The translations under genes were made by a program, and so were the position numbers. A DNA stretch of 27,410 nucleotides from DASTSN01 sp035760665 (GTDB lineage: Bacteria; Bacteroidota; Bacteroidia; Chitinophagales; Chitinophagaceae): positions 1 through 27,410 of the forward strand of contig DASTSN010000067.1 of the NCBI GenBank assembly GCA_035760665.1, given 5' to 3'. Under the pieces are notes generated by a model, which made no database searches, was not told where the DNA came from, and was given only the letters and a program-made list of their open reading frames with translations. Below, piece after piece: positions 14,289-22,342 of this stretch (position 1 is its first letter; each line of letters opens with the position of its first letter).

Positions 14289-16874
14289 ATGGCGAAGAAC
14301 CTTTTAATAGTGGAAAGCCCTGCGAAAGCCAAAACCATTGAAAAAATTCTGGGCAAGGATTTCGAAGTGAAAAGTTGCTATGGTCATATCCGCGACCTAG
14401 AAAAGGCCGGCATGGGTATTGACCTGGAAAAAAACTATACCCCCCGGTATATTGTTCCTGAAGATAAGGAAAGGGTTGTCAAAGAGTTAAAGAGCTTAGC
14501 TAAAAAAAGTGATGAAGTATGGCTGGCAACGGATGAGGACCGTGAAGGTGAAGCGATCAGCTGGCATTTATGTGAGGTGCTGGGGCTGGATCCCAAGACT
14601 ACCAAGCGCATAGTTTTTCATGAAATCACCAAACCTGCTATCCAGTCGGCTGTGCAAAACCCGCGCAAACTGGACATGAATCTCGTGAATGCCCAGCAGG
14701 CACGCCGGGTGCTTGACAGGATTGTAGGTTTTGAATTAAGCCCCGTTCTCTGGCGCAAGATGAGTATGAAAAACAATCTGAGTGCCGGCAGGGTGCAGAG
14801 TGTGGCCGTGCGCCTGATTGCGGAACGGGAACGTGAAATCAATGCCTTTGTGCCCACCAGCACGTTTAAAATCGAGGCATTGTTTACAGCGAAAGACAGC
14901 AGTGGAAAAGAAGTAACTTTTGCAGCGGAAGGTAAAAAACAGTCGTCGGTGGAAGATGCTGAAGTGTTTTTGAAAAGCTGTACCGGCGCTACCTATTCGG
15001 TCAATGACATTCAGGTAAAGCCGGCCAGGCGTTCCCCTGCCCCGCCATTTACCACCTCTACCTTGCAGCAGGAGGCGTCCCGCAAACTGGGCTATAGTGT
15101 GTCGAAAACCATGCTGATCGCCCAAAAGCTCTACGAGAATGGTTATATAACCTATATGCGTACCGACAGTGTGAACCTGAGTGATACGGCTCTCGGAGAT
15201 ATTACCCGGACGGTAAAGGGTATGTATGGTGAACAATATCACCAGTTTCGCAAATACAAAAATAAAAATGAGAGTGCGCAGGAAGCACACGAAGCTATCC
15301 GTCCCACGTATATGAATAATATTACAGTGGAGGAACAGGAATGGAAACGGCTTTATGAACTGATCTGGAAACGAACCATGGCCTGCCAGATGGCCGACGC
15401 TGAACTGGAAAAAACGATTGCTAAAATCAACATATCCACCAACCGGGAAGAGCTGACTGCACAGGGCGAAGTTTTGAAATTTGAAGGCTTTTTGAAGGTA
15501 TACCGCGAAGACCTTGATGATGATGACCTGGCAGAAGAGCAACAGGAAGGCATGCTGCCTCCACTGACGGTTGGGCAACAGCTCCCCTTAAAAGAAATGA
15601 AAGCCATTGAACGCTTTTCCAGGCCCCTGCCCCGTTACACGGAAGCTTCGCTGGTGAAAAAGCTGGAAGAGTTGGGGATTGGCCGGCCCTCCACATATGC
15701 CCCCACCATTTCTACCATTTTAAAAAGAGGTTATGTTGAAAAACGCGACAAAGAAGGCTTGCAACGGGATTACCGGGTACTGGTCTTGAAAAAAGATGTC
15801 ATTAAACAAGAAACAGCCCAGGAAACAACAGGTGCTGAAAAAGCGAAATTATTCCCGACTGACCTGGGATTGGTAGTGACTGATTTTTTAAAACAATATT
15901 TTGACGACATCATGGATTATGGCTTTACCGCCCGCATTGAAGAAGAATTTGATGAAGTGGCCGGTGGTAAAATGAAATGGAATAAAATGATTGATGAATT
16001 TTACCTGCCATTTAAAAAAGATGTCGACAAAACCATTGAAACAGCCGAGCGCATCAAAGGTGAACGGGAACTGGGGACTGACCCCGAAAGCGGCAAAAAG
16101 ATTGTGGCAAGAATGGGCCGCTACGGTCCTATGGTGCAAATAGGAGACGCAGAAGATGAAGAAAAGCCGCGGTTTGCCGCACTCAAAAAGGATCAAAGCA
16201 TTGAAACCATCACACTGGACGAAGCGTTGCAACTGTTTCAGCTGCCCAGGACGCTGGGCGAATATCAAGGCCAGGAAGTATCGGTTAACATCGGCCGCTT
16301 TGGGCCTTATGTAAAATACGGCGACCAATTTGTTTCCATTCCCCGTGGGGAAGATCCGCTGGAGGTGTCGCTTGACCGCGCCATTGACCTGATTGCAGAA
16401 AAGCAAAAAGCAGATGCCCCCATTGCTGAATACGACAACAAACCAGTAACAAAAGGGAAAGGGCGTTTTGGCCCCTTTATTAAATGGAACGAGATGTTCA
16501 TCAATGTACCAAAACGGTACAACTTCGATGCTTTATCGCAGGCAGATATTAACGAACTGATTGAAGCTAAAGTGGCCAAGGAGTCGAACCGCTATATTCA
16601 GCACTGGCCGCACGAAAAGATTTCGATTGAAAATGCCCGCTGGGGCCCGATTGTGAAATGGGGCAAAAAAATTGTCAGGTTGCCGAAAAAAACCGACGAT
16701 ACAAAATATACCGCAGAAGAGCTGGCCGCTGTTTCACTGGAAGAAGTGAAAAAGTGGATTGAAGCCGTCTACCCGGAAGCCTTCACGAAGAAGACAGCCA
16801 CCAGGAAAACAAAAACAGCCAGTAAAGCCGCTCCCCAAAAAGCAGCGAAAAAGAAGCCGGCTAAAAAATCTTAA
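14289..16874 (+). CDS. topA: DNA topoisomerase I
   Basis: This 861-aa type IA topoisomerase relaxes negative supercoils. The Toprim metal-binding acids are E9 in IVESPAKAK and D82, D84, E86 in TDEDREGE; the active-site tyrosine is Y289 in ITYMRTDS. The C-terminal third lacks the CxxC zinc ribbons of E. coli TopA. It has four Topo C-terminal repeats recognised by GRYGPMV, GRFGPYV, GRFGPFI and ARWGPIV, then a Lys/Ala-rich tail (about 835-861) likely to bind DNA. This zinc-free repeat architecture is known in many bacteria outside the gamma-proteobacteria. The ATG at 14289 gives the canonical MAKNLLIVESP start. Confidence 0.98.
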   Translation: MAKNLLIVESPAKAKTIEKILGKDFEVKSCYGHIRDLEKAGMGIDLEKNYTPRYIVPEDKERVVKELKSLAKKSDEVWLATDEDREGEAISWHLCEVLGLDPKTTKRIVFHEITKPAIQSAVQNPRKLDMNLVNAQQARRVLDRIVGFELSPVLWRKMSMKNNLSAGRVQSVAVRLIAEREREINAFVPTSTFKIEALFTAKDSSGKEVTFAAEGKKQSSVEDAEVFLKSCTGATYSVNDIQVKPARRSPAPPFTTSTLQQEASRKLGYSVSKTMLIAQKLYENGYITYMRTDSVNLSDTALGDITRTVKGMYGEQYHQFRKYKNKNESAQEAHEAIRPTYMNNITVEEQEWKRLYELIWKRTMACQMADAELEKTIAKINISTNREELTAQGEVLKFEGFLKVYREDLDDDDLAEEQQEGMLPPLTVGQQLPLKEMKAIERFSRPLPRYTEASLVKKLEELGIGRPSTYAPTISTILKRGYVEKRDKEGLQRDYRVLVLKKDVIKQETAQETTGAEKAKLFPTDLGLVVTDFLKQYFDDIMDYGFTARIEEEFDEVAGGKMKWNKMIDEFYLPFKKDVDKTIETAERIKGERELGTDPESGKKIVARMGRYGPMVQIGDAEDEEKPRFAALKKDQSIETITLDEALQLFQLPRTLGEYQGQEVSVNIGRFGPYVKYGDQFVSIPRGEDPLEVSLDRAIDLIAEKQKADAPIAEYDNKPVTKGKGRFGPFIKWNEMFINVPKRYNFDALSQADINELIEAKVAKESNRYIQHWPHEKISIENARWGPIVKWGKKIVRLPKKTDDTKYTAEELAAVSLEEVKKWIEAVYPEAFTKKTATRKTKTASKAAPQKAAKKKPAKKS

Positions 16875-16879
16875 AAAAT

Positions 16880-16913
16880 GCCGGATGGCTTCAATGGCGA
16901 CAAGTCATTCGGC
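16880..16913 (+). other. Stem-loop between topA and the next gene
   Basis: GCCGGATG (16880-16887) can pair with CATTCGGC (16906-16913) with one G-U pair and an 18-nt loop. A T-run occurs only about 10 nt later, so this is not a standard terminator. It may be a weak 3' end or mRNA processing site. Confidence 0.25.
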
Positions 16914-16935
16914 AATCACTTTGTATTTTTACAGT

Positions 16936-17454
16936 ATGAATCTGGAATATAAAAGCCTGCTCGAGAGCCATTTTCATCCTGCCTCAAGGGTGTGGGTGTA
17001 CCAGGCAAACCGTCTGTTTTCCCTCAGCGAAGCGCTGGAGATAGAAACCATGCTGAATGATTTTGCAACCCGCTGGACCAGCCACGGTGCAAAAGTGAAG
17101 GGAGCAGCTCATCTATTTTTCGGTCAGTTTATCATATTGATGGCTGACGAAACAGCAACGGGCGTCAGCGGTTGCAGTACCGACAGCTCTGTGCGGTTGA
17201 TGAAAGATATCGAGCAAAAATTTACCGTGAGCCTTTTTGATCGTACTACCCTTGCTTTTTTAATGAAGGATAAAATACAATTGCTGCCGATGGCGCAGTT
17301 GCCTTATGCATTCGCCAATGGTTTCATTGATGCCGATACGCTGTATTTCAACAACCTTGTACAAACCAAAGAAGAATTGGAAAAAAACTGGATTATACCG
17401 GTAAAAGACAGCTGGATTGCAAAAAAAATTTCACCGGATAAAGTGGTTTCGTAA
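16936..17454 (+). CDS. Conserved Bacteroidota protein of unknown function
   Basis: This 172-aa cytoplasmic protein looks like the small Bacteroidota family often labelled 'ABC transporter ATPase' in databases. It has no Walker A, Walker B or signature motif, so that label is not supported. Visible features are an N-terminal RVWVYQANRLFS block (18-29), the motif TGVSGCSTDSSVR (75-87) with a Cys between small residues, and an aromatic C-terminal part ending in a helix-like KEELEKNW segment. A Cys-based or nucleotide-binding role is possible but unproven. The ATG at 16936 is chosen; an upstream in-frame ATG at 16759 would overlap topA. The tRNA-Gly gene starts 16 bp after the stop. Confidence 0.75.
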   Translation: MNLEYKSLLESHFHPASRVWVYQANRLFSLSEALEIETMLNDFATRWTSHGAKVKGAAHLFFGQFIILMADETATGVSGCSTDSSVRLMKDIEQKFTVSLFDRTTLAFLMKDKIQLLPMAQLPYAFANGFIDADTLYFNNLVQTKEELEKNWIIPVKDSWIAKKISPDKVVS

Positions 17455-17470
17455 CTTAGGTCCGCAACAC

Positions 17471-17543
17471 GCGGAAGTAGCTCACCTGGTAGAGCGACAG
17501 CTTCCCAAGCTGTAGGTAGCGGGTTCGAGTCCCGTCTTCCGCT
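17471..17543 (+). tRNA. tRNA-Gly, anticodon CCC
   Basis: A complete cloverleaf is visible: acceptor stem GCGGAAG/CTTCCGC, D arm GCTC-ACCTGGTA-GAGC, anticodon stem ACAGC/GCTGT with loop TTCCCAA (anticodon CCC at 17504-17506, reading GGG), and T arm with TTCGAGT. The discriminator is T and CCA is not encoded. It lies between the 172-aa gene and miaB, all on the plus strand. Confidence 0.96.
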
Positions 17544-17679
17544 CTTCTTATTTACGTTGTATAGTCATCAACATTTATCAATCGCATTTCCGCAAAATAA
17601 CTCCTGTTTTTTCCTTGCCCCCGGTCTTCTTCATTAAGTTCTATTACTGTCAACCTGTCATTCGCAAATTGATTTTCTG

Positions 17680-17687
17680 TATCTTTG
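17680..17687 (+). promoter_or_regulatory. -7 element before miaB
   Basis: TATCTTTG, followed by C, is an exact TAnnTTTGC match. The predicted transcription start near 17694 leaves a leader of about 12 nt. A convincing -33 TTG is missing. It would drive the miaB to secG gene run. Confidence 0.45.
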
Positions 17688-17706
17688 CAGACTTAAACTC
17701 AATGGA

Positions 17707-19140
17707 ATGTTTGACTTCGTGACAGATAAAGTACATGATGAAACCAGGCAGGGAGAAGCCTTTGCGCCGTTTAAAAATGATCCGTCAATTTACCGGAAAC
17801 GTTTTTACATCGAGAGTTATGGGTGCCAGATGAATTTTTCTGATAGTGAAATTGTTGCGGCCATATTACAGGAAAATGGATATGGCGCCACCCGCAATTT
17901 TGAAGAAGCTGACCTGGTTCTTATCAATACTTGTTCGATCAGGGAAAAAGCTGAGCAAACTGTTCGCAAACGCCTGACCGAATTCCGTAAAGTAAAAGAA
18001 CACAAACCGGGCATGCTGGTGGGGGTACTGGGTTGTATGGCAGAAAGGTTAAAGGCCAAATTGCTAGAAGAAGAAAAACTGGTAGACCTTGTTGTGGGGC
18101 CGGATGCCTACCGTACCCTGCCGGTGCTGGTGGAAGAAGCCGAAAGCGGGCAAAAAGCTGTGAATGTGCTATTGAGCCGCGATGAGACCTATGCTGATAT
18201 TTCACCGGTGCGGCTAGACAGTAATGGAGTAACGGCCTTTGTGAGCATTATGCGCGGCTGCAACAATATGTGCTCGTTCTGCGTGGTACCGTTTACCCGC
18301 GGACGTGAAAGAAGCCGTTCTGCTCAAAGCATTCTCCAGGAATGCCGTCAGTTATTCAATCAGGGATACCGGGAGGTTACATTGTTGGGGCAGAATGTGG
18401 ACAGTTATTATTTCGTAGATGAAACTGCTGATGAAACTATCACATTTGCCAAACTTCTTGAGAAAGTGGCGCTGATCTCCCCCCTGCTGCGGGTACGGTT
18501 TTCCACATCCCATCCCAAGGATATTACGGACGATGTACTGCACACGATGGCGAAATACGAGAATATTTGCCAATACATTCACCTGCCGGTACAAAGCGGT
18601 TCCAGCCGGATATTACAGCTGATGAACCGCACTTATACACGTGAATGGTATATGGCGAAAGTTGACCGTATCCGGGAATTGTTGCCAGCCTGCGGCATCA
18701 GTTCCGATATTATCGCCGGTTTTTGTACGGAAACGGAAGAAGATCACCGCGACACATTAACGGTGATGGAATACAGCCGCTACGATATGAGCTACATGTT
18801 TTTTTACAGTGAGCGACCAGGTACGCTGGCGCAGCGACGGTATCAGGATGATATTCCGGCAGATGTAAAAAAGCGCAGGCTGCAGGAAATAGTCGACCTG
18901 CAAAACAGGCTCTCACTCGAAAGCAACCGGAGAGACATTGGCAAAATTTTCCGTGTACTCATTGAAGGAAACAGCAAACGAAGTGACAATGACTGGATGG
19001 GACGGAACTCGCAAAACAAAGTCATTGTATTTCCCAAACAACAATATAACCTGAATAAGGGCGAATACGTTAATGTGAAAGTAACAGATTGTACCCAGGC
19101 AACTTTACTGGGTATGATTCAATCTGACCAGGAAATTTAA
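17707..19140 (+). CDS. miaB: tRNA-2-methylthio-N6-dimethylallyladenosine synthase
   Basis: MiaB is a radical SAM methylthiotransferase that converts i6A37 to ms2i6A37 in tRNAs reading UNN codons. The 477-aa protein has the UPF0004 domain with the cluster cysteines C40 (SYGCQMN), C76 (NTCSIREKAE) and C110 (GCMAER). The radical SAM CX3CX2C motif C185, C189, C192 follows, and then a C-terminal TRAM domain (about 405-472) for RNA binding. The CSIREKAE wording favours MiaB over MtaB or RimO. It heads a plus-strand run: the sigma-54 activator starts 25 bp after its stop. The neighbouring tRNA-Gly(CCC) is not a MiaB substrate by known specificity. Confidence 0.97.
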   Translation: MFDFVTDKVHDETRQGEAFAPFKNDPSIYRKRFYIESYGCQMNFSDSEIVAAILQENGYGATRNFEEADLVLINTCSIREKAEQTVRKRLTEFRKVKEHKPGMLVGVLGCMAERLKAKLLEEEKLVDLVVGPDAYRTLPVLVEEAESGQKAVNVLLSRDETYADISPVRLDSNGVTAFVSIMRGCNNMCSFCVVPFTRGRERSRSAQSILQECRQLFNQGYREVTLLGQNVDSYYFVDETADETITFAKLLEKVALISPLLRVRFSTSHPKDITDDVLHTMAKYENICQYIHLPVQSGSSRILQLMNRTYTREWYMAKVDRIRELLPACGISSDIIAGFCTETEEDHRDTLTVMEYSRYDMSYMFFYSERPGTLAQRRYQDDIPADVKKRRLQEIVDLQNRLSLESNRRDIGKIFRVLIEGNSKRSDNDWMGRNSQNKVIVFPKQQYNLNKGEYVNVKVTDCTQATLLGMIQSDQEI

Positions 19141-19150
19141 GAACCGAAAG

Positions 19151-19157
19151 AAAGGAG
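19151..19157 (+). promoter_or_regulatory. Strong Shine-Dalgarno of the sigma-54 activator
   Basis: AAAGGAG lies 8 nt before the ATG at 19166. Such strong sites are uncommon in Bacteroidota, where most starts in this window lack one. It fixes the start of the regulator. Confidence 0.55.
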
Positions 19158-19165
19158 ATTGTATA

Positions 19166-20401
19166 ATGGACATTCAATCTATAAAAAACAGGTTTGGCAT
19201 CATTGGTAATTCCCCTGCTCTTAACTATGCATTGCAGGTAGCATCCCAGGTTGCCAATACAGACCTGACCGTATTGATCATGGGTGAAAGCGGTGTGGGT
19301 AAGGAAGCCTTTTCCCTTATCATTCACGCTTTATCCAACAGAAAACATAATTCTTTTATTGCCGTTAACTGCGGTGCCATACCCGAAGGCACAATTGATT
19401 CGGAGCTTTTCGGTCACGAAAAGGGATCGTTTACCGGTGCGGTGGAGGCCCGCAAAGGTTATTTTGAAACTGTCAACGGTGGCACCATTTTCCTCGATGA
19501 AATCGGTGAAATGCCACTTGGCACACAGGCCCGCCTGTTGCGGGTACTGGAAGCCGGTGAATACATCCGGGTCGGCTCGTCCAAGGTACAAAAAACTGAT
19601 GTGCGCGTGATTGCAGCCACCAACAAGGATCTGCTGCAACTGGTGCAACAGGGAAAGTTCCGGGAAGATTTGTATTACCGGCTGAGTACCGTTCCCATCC
19701 GTGTACCAGCCCTGCACGACAGGAAGGAGGATATTCATTTGTTATTTCGCAAGTTTGCCGTTGATTTTGCCGAAAAATATAAAACGGCCCCTGTGCAACT
19801 GGACGAGGAGGCAAAAAACCTGTTAATTAATTATCCCTGGCCCGGCAATGTGCGGGAATTAAAGAATATAGCCGAGCAGATTTCAGTACTCTCCGAAGAA
19901 AAACAGATCACGGTGCGGGAACTCAGGAAGTTTTTGCCGGCCACAGTGGATAACCGGCTACCGGTTTTGGCACATGGCGGCATCACTAGCAGTGCGCAGG
20001 AATTTGCCAATGAACGGGAAATTCTGTACAAACTTTTTTTTGATATGAAAAAAGATGTGACAGAATTAAAACGCATGTTCCTGGAAGTATTGCAGAACCC
20101 CAACATCGTGGCGCAAAACCAGGCATTTATTAATGAGTTAAAAGAACTGAAAACGCATGAACCAATTGCGCCGGTATTTGTCCCGCAGCCTTCGCCCGTG
20201 CATCAGCCCGTGCTGGTGCATGATGAAATTCATGAACATGAGGAGGTGGAAGAAAGCCTGAATATTATGGATAAAGAGAAGGAACTGATCATCAAAGCCC
20301 TAAAAAAACACAGGGGAAAACGAAAAGATGCAGCGCTTGACCTTGGCATCAGCGAACGAACACTTTACAGAAAGCTTAAGGAGTATGATATTGATGAATA
20401 A
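19166..20401 (+). CDS. Sigma-54-dependent activator (AAA+ plus Fis-type HTH), no receiver domain
   Basis: This 411-aa enhancer-binding protein begins almost directly with the AAA+ domain. It has Walker A GESGVGKE (40-47), a sigma-54 contact loop GSFTGA (87-92, with Ser where GAFTGA has Ala) and Walker B FLDEIGEM (109-116). The C-terminus has a Fis-type helix-turn-helix, GISERTLYRKLKEY (near 393-406). A linker of about 100 residues includes a Pro/His/Glu-rich part. There is no N-terminal response-regulator or GAF/PAS sensor domain, so activity may be set by level or an unseen partner. It is placed inside the miaB-lptE-secG run and overlaps lptE by 8 bp, so it is translated together with an LPS-transport gene. 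Its targets are unknown. Confidence 0.94.
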   Translation: MDIQSIKNRFGIIGNSPALNYALQVASQVANTDLTVLIMGESGVGKEAFSLIIHALSNRKHNSFIAVNCGAIPEGTIDSELFGHEKGSFTGAVEARKGYFETVNGGTIFLDEIGEMPLGTQARLLRVLEAGEYIRVGSSKVQKTDVRVIAATNKDLLQLVQQGKFREDLYYRLSTVPIRVPALHDRKEDIHLLFRKFAVDFAEKYKTAPVQLDEEAKNLLINYPWPGNVRELKNIAEQISVLSEEKQITVRELRKFLPATVDNRLPVLAHGGITSSAQEFANEREILYKLFFDMKKDVTELKRMFLEVLQNPNIVAQNQAFINELKELKTHEPIAPVFVPQPSPVHQPVLVHDEIHEHEEVEESLNIMDKEKELIIKALKKHRGKRKDAALDLGISERTLYRKLKEYDIDE

Positions 20402-20978
20402 ACAACCCGGTAACAACCCGGCAGATTCAGCTGCAAGCCGCAGCCGTTTTCTCTCTTTTTCTGTTAAACGCCTGTTATGGGTAGCTGTCATTGCCGTTGC
20501 CGCAGTAGTGATGATTACCGGAAACAGCGGCTGTAAAATTTACCGTTTCAAAGACGTTTCGATCCCCGACAGCATAAAAACCGTAAAAGTTAACTTTATC
20601 GAAAACAGGGCGCGGTATGTAAATCCGCAGCTCAGCCCGCAACTGACTGATAAACTCAGGCAGAAAATCGTGAACCAGACAAGACTTACACAAACCAACG
20701 GGGATGAGGCAGACTGGGAAATCAGCGGCGCCGTTACGGATTATTCGGTCAGCACCGCTGCGATTTCAAACCAGCAAAATGCCACGGATCGCTTAACCGT
20801 TTCCGTTACCGTTACCCTTTACGACCGGTTGGCCAATAAATCGAAGGATTATAATGTGAGCCACAGTTTTGATTTTTCGGCATCGCTCACCTTGCAGCAA
20901 GCCGAAACGCAACTGAGCGATGAAATTATCCGCAACCTGACCGATGAAATATTTAACCAGCTTTTTTCCAACTGGTAA
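20394..20978 (+). CDS. lptE: LPS assembly lipoprotein LptE family
   Basis: LptE plugs the LptD barrel and helps insert LPS in the outer membrane. This 194-aa protein has a long polar N-terminus (about 25 residues), a hydrophobic segment (about 27-42) and Cys47, then a domain starting YRFKDVSIPDSIKTVKV that matches LptE. The middle and C-terminal parts (VTDYSVS, VTVTLYDRLANKS) are beta-rich. The lipobox is unusual: N-S-G-C has Asn at -3 in place of Leu/Val/Ile, so lipid attachment is plausible but not certain. The start at 20394 is chosen because AAGGAG (20378-20383) is about 10 nt upstream; another ATG at 20385 is too close to that site. It overlaps the activator gene by 8 bp. Confidence 0.8.
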   Translation: MNKQPGNNPADSAASRSRFLSFSVKRLLWVAVIAVAAVVMITGNSGCKIYRFKDVSIPDSIKTVKVNFIENRARYVNPQLSPQLTDKLRQKIVNQTRLTQTNGDEADWEISGAVTDYSVSTAAISNQQNATDRLTVSVTVTLYDRLANKSKDYNVSHSFDFSASLTLQQAETQLSDEIIRNLTDEIFNQLFSNW

Positions 20979-20998
20979 GTACCGTTTAACTTGTAACC

Positions 20999-21916
20999 AT
21001 GCAGGCAGTCATTGATCATCTGGCAGAAACTTTTTTTCATAAATCCTCGTTGCAGGATTGCAGCCTCCCGGACATGGCGGCTCTCGCTTCGAAATATCCT
21101 TATTGCAATGTCGTTCACCTGCTGGAGACATTGCGGTTGAAAAATGAAAACCCGGAACGCTATTCAGCCAGCATCAGCAAGGCAGGCCTGTATGTCAATA
21201 ACCCGTTATGGCTTAACTATCTGCTTACGCAAAATCAAACAGCTGCCGAAACAACAACGCTCACAGCACGAAGGCTGGCAGCGACTGAACCAATTGTTGA
21301 AATAGCGGCAGAGCCCATTCAGGATGAAACCGACAGTATTGCAAGTGAGGCAGAAATCAACGACCCCCTAAAGCCTGCAATAACGGCGGAAATGAGTAAT
21401 CAAACAGAATCCTTGCAAACGGGGCCCGATAAGGATGAGGAGGCGGAGTTGTATCACGAAGAACAAGCTGCGTCTGAATCACAGGAAATGCCTGGAGAAA
21501 TCCGGATTCCTTCGCTAAAACTGGAAGCCCTTCCGGATGCTCACACACCGCTCAGTTTTGAACCGTACCACACTGTGGATTATTTTGCCTCCCAGGGTAT
21601 AAAGCTTTCAGCCGAGGAAAAGCCTGCTGATAAATTCGGGATGCAACTGAAGAGTTTTACGGAATGGTTGAAAACGCTGAAAAAAACGCCGGCAGCACCC
21701 GCCGAGGCGGCCGACAGCCGGCAGGAGCAAAAAGTGCTGACACTTGCTGAGCACTCCCTGGAAGAAAAAGACATTGTTACAGAGGCAATGGCAGACGTTT
21801 GGGTTAAACAGGGTAACAGGCAAAAAGCCATTGAAATATATCATAAATTAAGTTTGCTCAATCCCGCCAAAAGCGCTTATTTTGCAAGCCTGATCGAAAA
21901 ATTAAACGAGAAGTAG
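20999..21916 (+). CDS. Uncharacterised protein with C-terminal TPR-like helices
   Basis: This 305-aa protein lies between lptE (20 bp) and secG (1 bp), so it is almost certainly cotranscribed. The N-terminal third (about 1-75) is helical with a conserved look (ALASKYPYCNVVHLLETLRLK, split here by the C/Y cluster). The middle (about 90-170) is acidic, rich in E, D, A and T, and probably unstructured. The C-terminal part (about 255-305) reads as a TPR-like helix pair (VWVKQGNRQKAIEIYHKLSLLNP). There is no signal peptide or membrane helix, so a cytoplasmic role is likely, perhaps bridging envelope or secretion machinery. I cannot assign a function. Confidence 0.75.
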   Translation: MQAVIDHLAETFFHKSSLQDCSLPDMAALASKYPYCNVVHLLETLRLKNENPERYSASISKAGLYVNNPLWLNYLLTQNQTAAETTTLTARRLAATEPIVEIAAEPIQDETDSIASEAEINDPLKPAITAEMSNQTESLQTGPDKDEEAELYHEEQAASESQEMPGEIRIPSLKLEALPDAHTPLSFEPYHTVDYFASQGIKLSAEEKPADKFGMQLKSFTEWLKTLKKTPAAPAEAADSRQEQKVLTLAEHSLEEKDIVTEAMADVWVKQGNRQKAIEIYHKLSLLNPAKSAYFASLIEKLNEK

Positions 21917-21917
21917 T

Positions 21918-22268
21918 ATGACTCTTTTATTCGTGATCCTGATTGTCCTGGCCAGCGTGGTGCTGGGGCTGATAGTGCTGGTGCAAAACCCGAAAGGCGG
22001 TGGGCTGGCTGGTAATATTGCCGGTTTCAGCACACAATTCATGGGCGTAAAGCAAACGACTGATGTACTGGAAAAAGGTACCTGGATTTTTGCTGCCGTC
22101 ATTGCCGTACTCTCCATCACTTCAACTGTATTTATTTCAAAAAACAGCGGCACAGAGGACAAAATCGAAAAAATTAATCCAAATGCCGTGCAGCAGCCTG
22201 CTAATAACAGCAATACCACTACTTTCCCGGGTTTGCAAACGCCGGCACAGGATACGAACAAAAAATAA
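21918..22268 (+). CDS. secG: Preprotein translocase subunit SecG
   Basis: SecG is the small accessory subunit of SecYEG and aids SecA-driven protein export. The 116-aa protein has two membrane helices (about 2-22 and 56-74) joined by the typical cytoplasmic loop with VQNPKGGGLAG and FSTQFMG. The C-terminal tail from about 80 is long, polar and Asn/Thr/Gln-rich, as in other Bacteroidota SecG. The ATG lies 1 bp after the preceding stop, implying translational coupling. A strong terminator follows 20 bp after its stop and ends the operon. Confidence 0.95.
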   Translation: MTLLFVILIVLASVVLGLIVLVQNPKGGGLAGNIAGFSTQFMGVKQTTDVLEKGTWIFAAVIAVLSITSTVFISKNSGTEDKIEKINPNAVQQPANNSNTTTFPGLQTPAQDTNKK

Positions 22269-22288
22269 TTACCGGATAAATCTTTAAG

Positions 22289-22315
22289 AACCCTGTCGTA
22301 TGACGGGGTTTTTTA
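22289..22315 (+). terminator. Intrinsic terminator after secG
   Basis: AACCCTGTC (22289-22297) pairs with GACGGGGTT (22302-22310), with one G-U pair and a 4-nt loop, followed by a T-run. It separates secG from mltG. Confidence 0.85.
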
Positions 22316-22342
22316 TTTATTTTATGGAGGTAAAGATGTTCT

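Noticed and set aside
14736..15578. 280-codon minus-strand frame opposite topA
   Set aside because: It is antisense to conserved topoisomerase sequence and lacks any family features.
16936..17454. ABC transporter ATPase function for the 172-aa protein
   Set aside because: No Walker A, Walker B or ABC signature motif is present. The name is a database habit.
17471..17706. tRNA-associated integration site
   Set aside because: No duplicate of the tRNA 3' end and no integrase is seen within the window, and the flanking genes are housekeeping.
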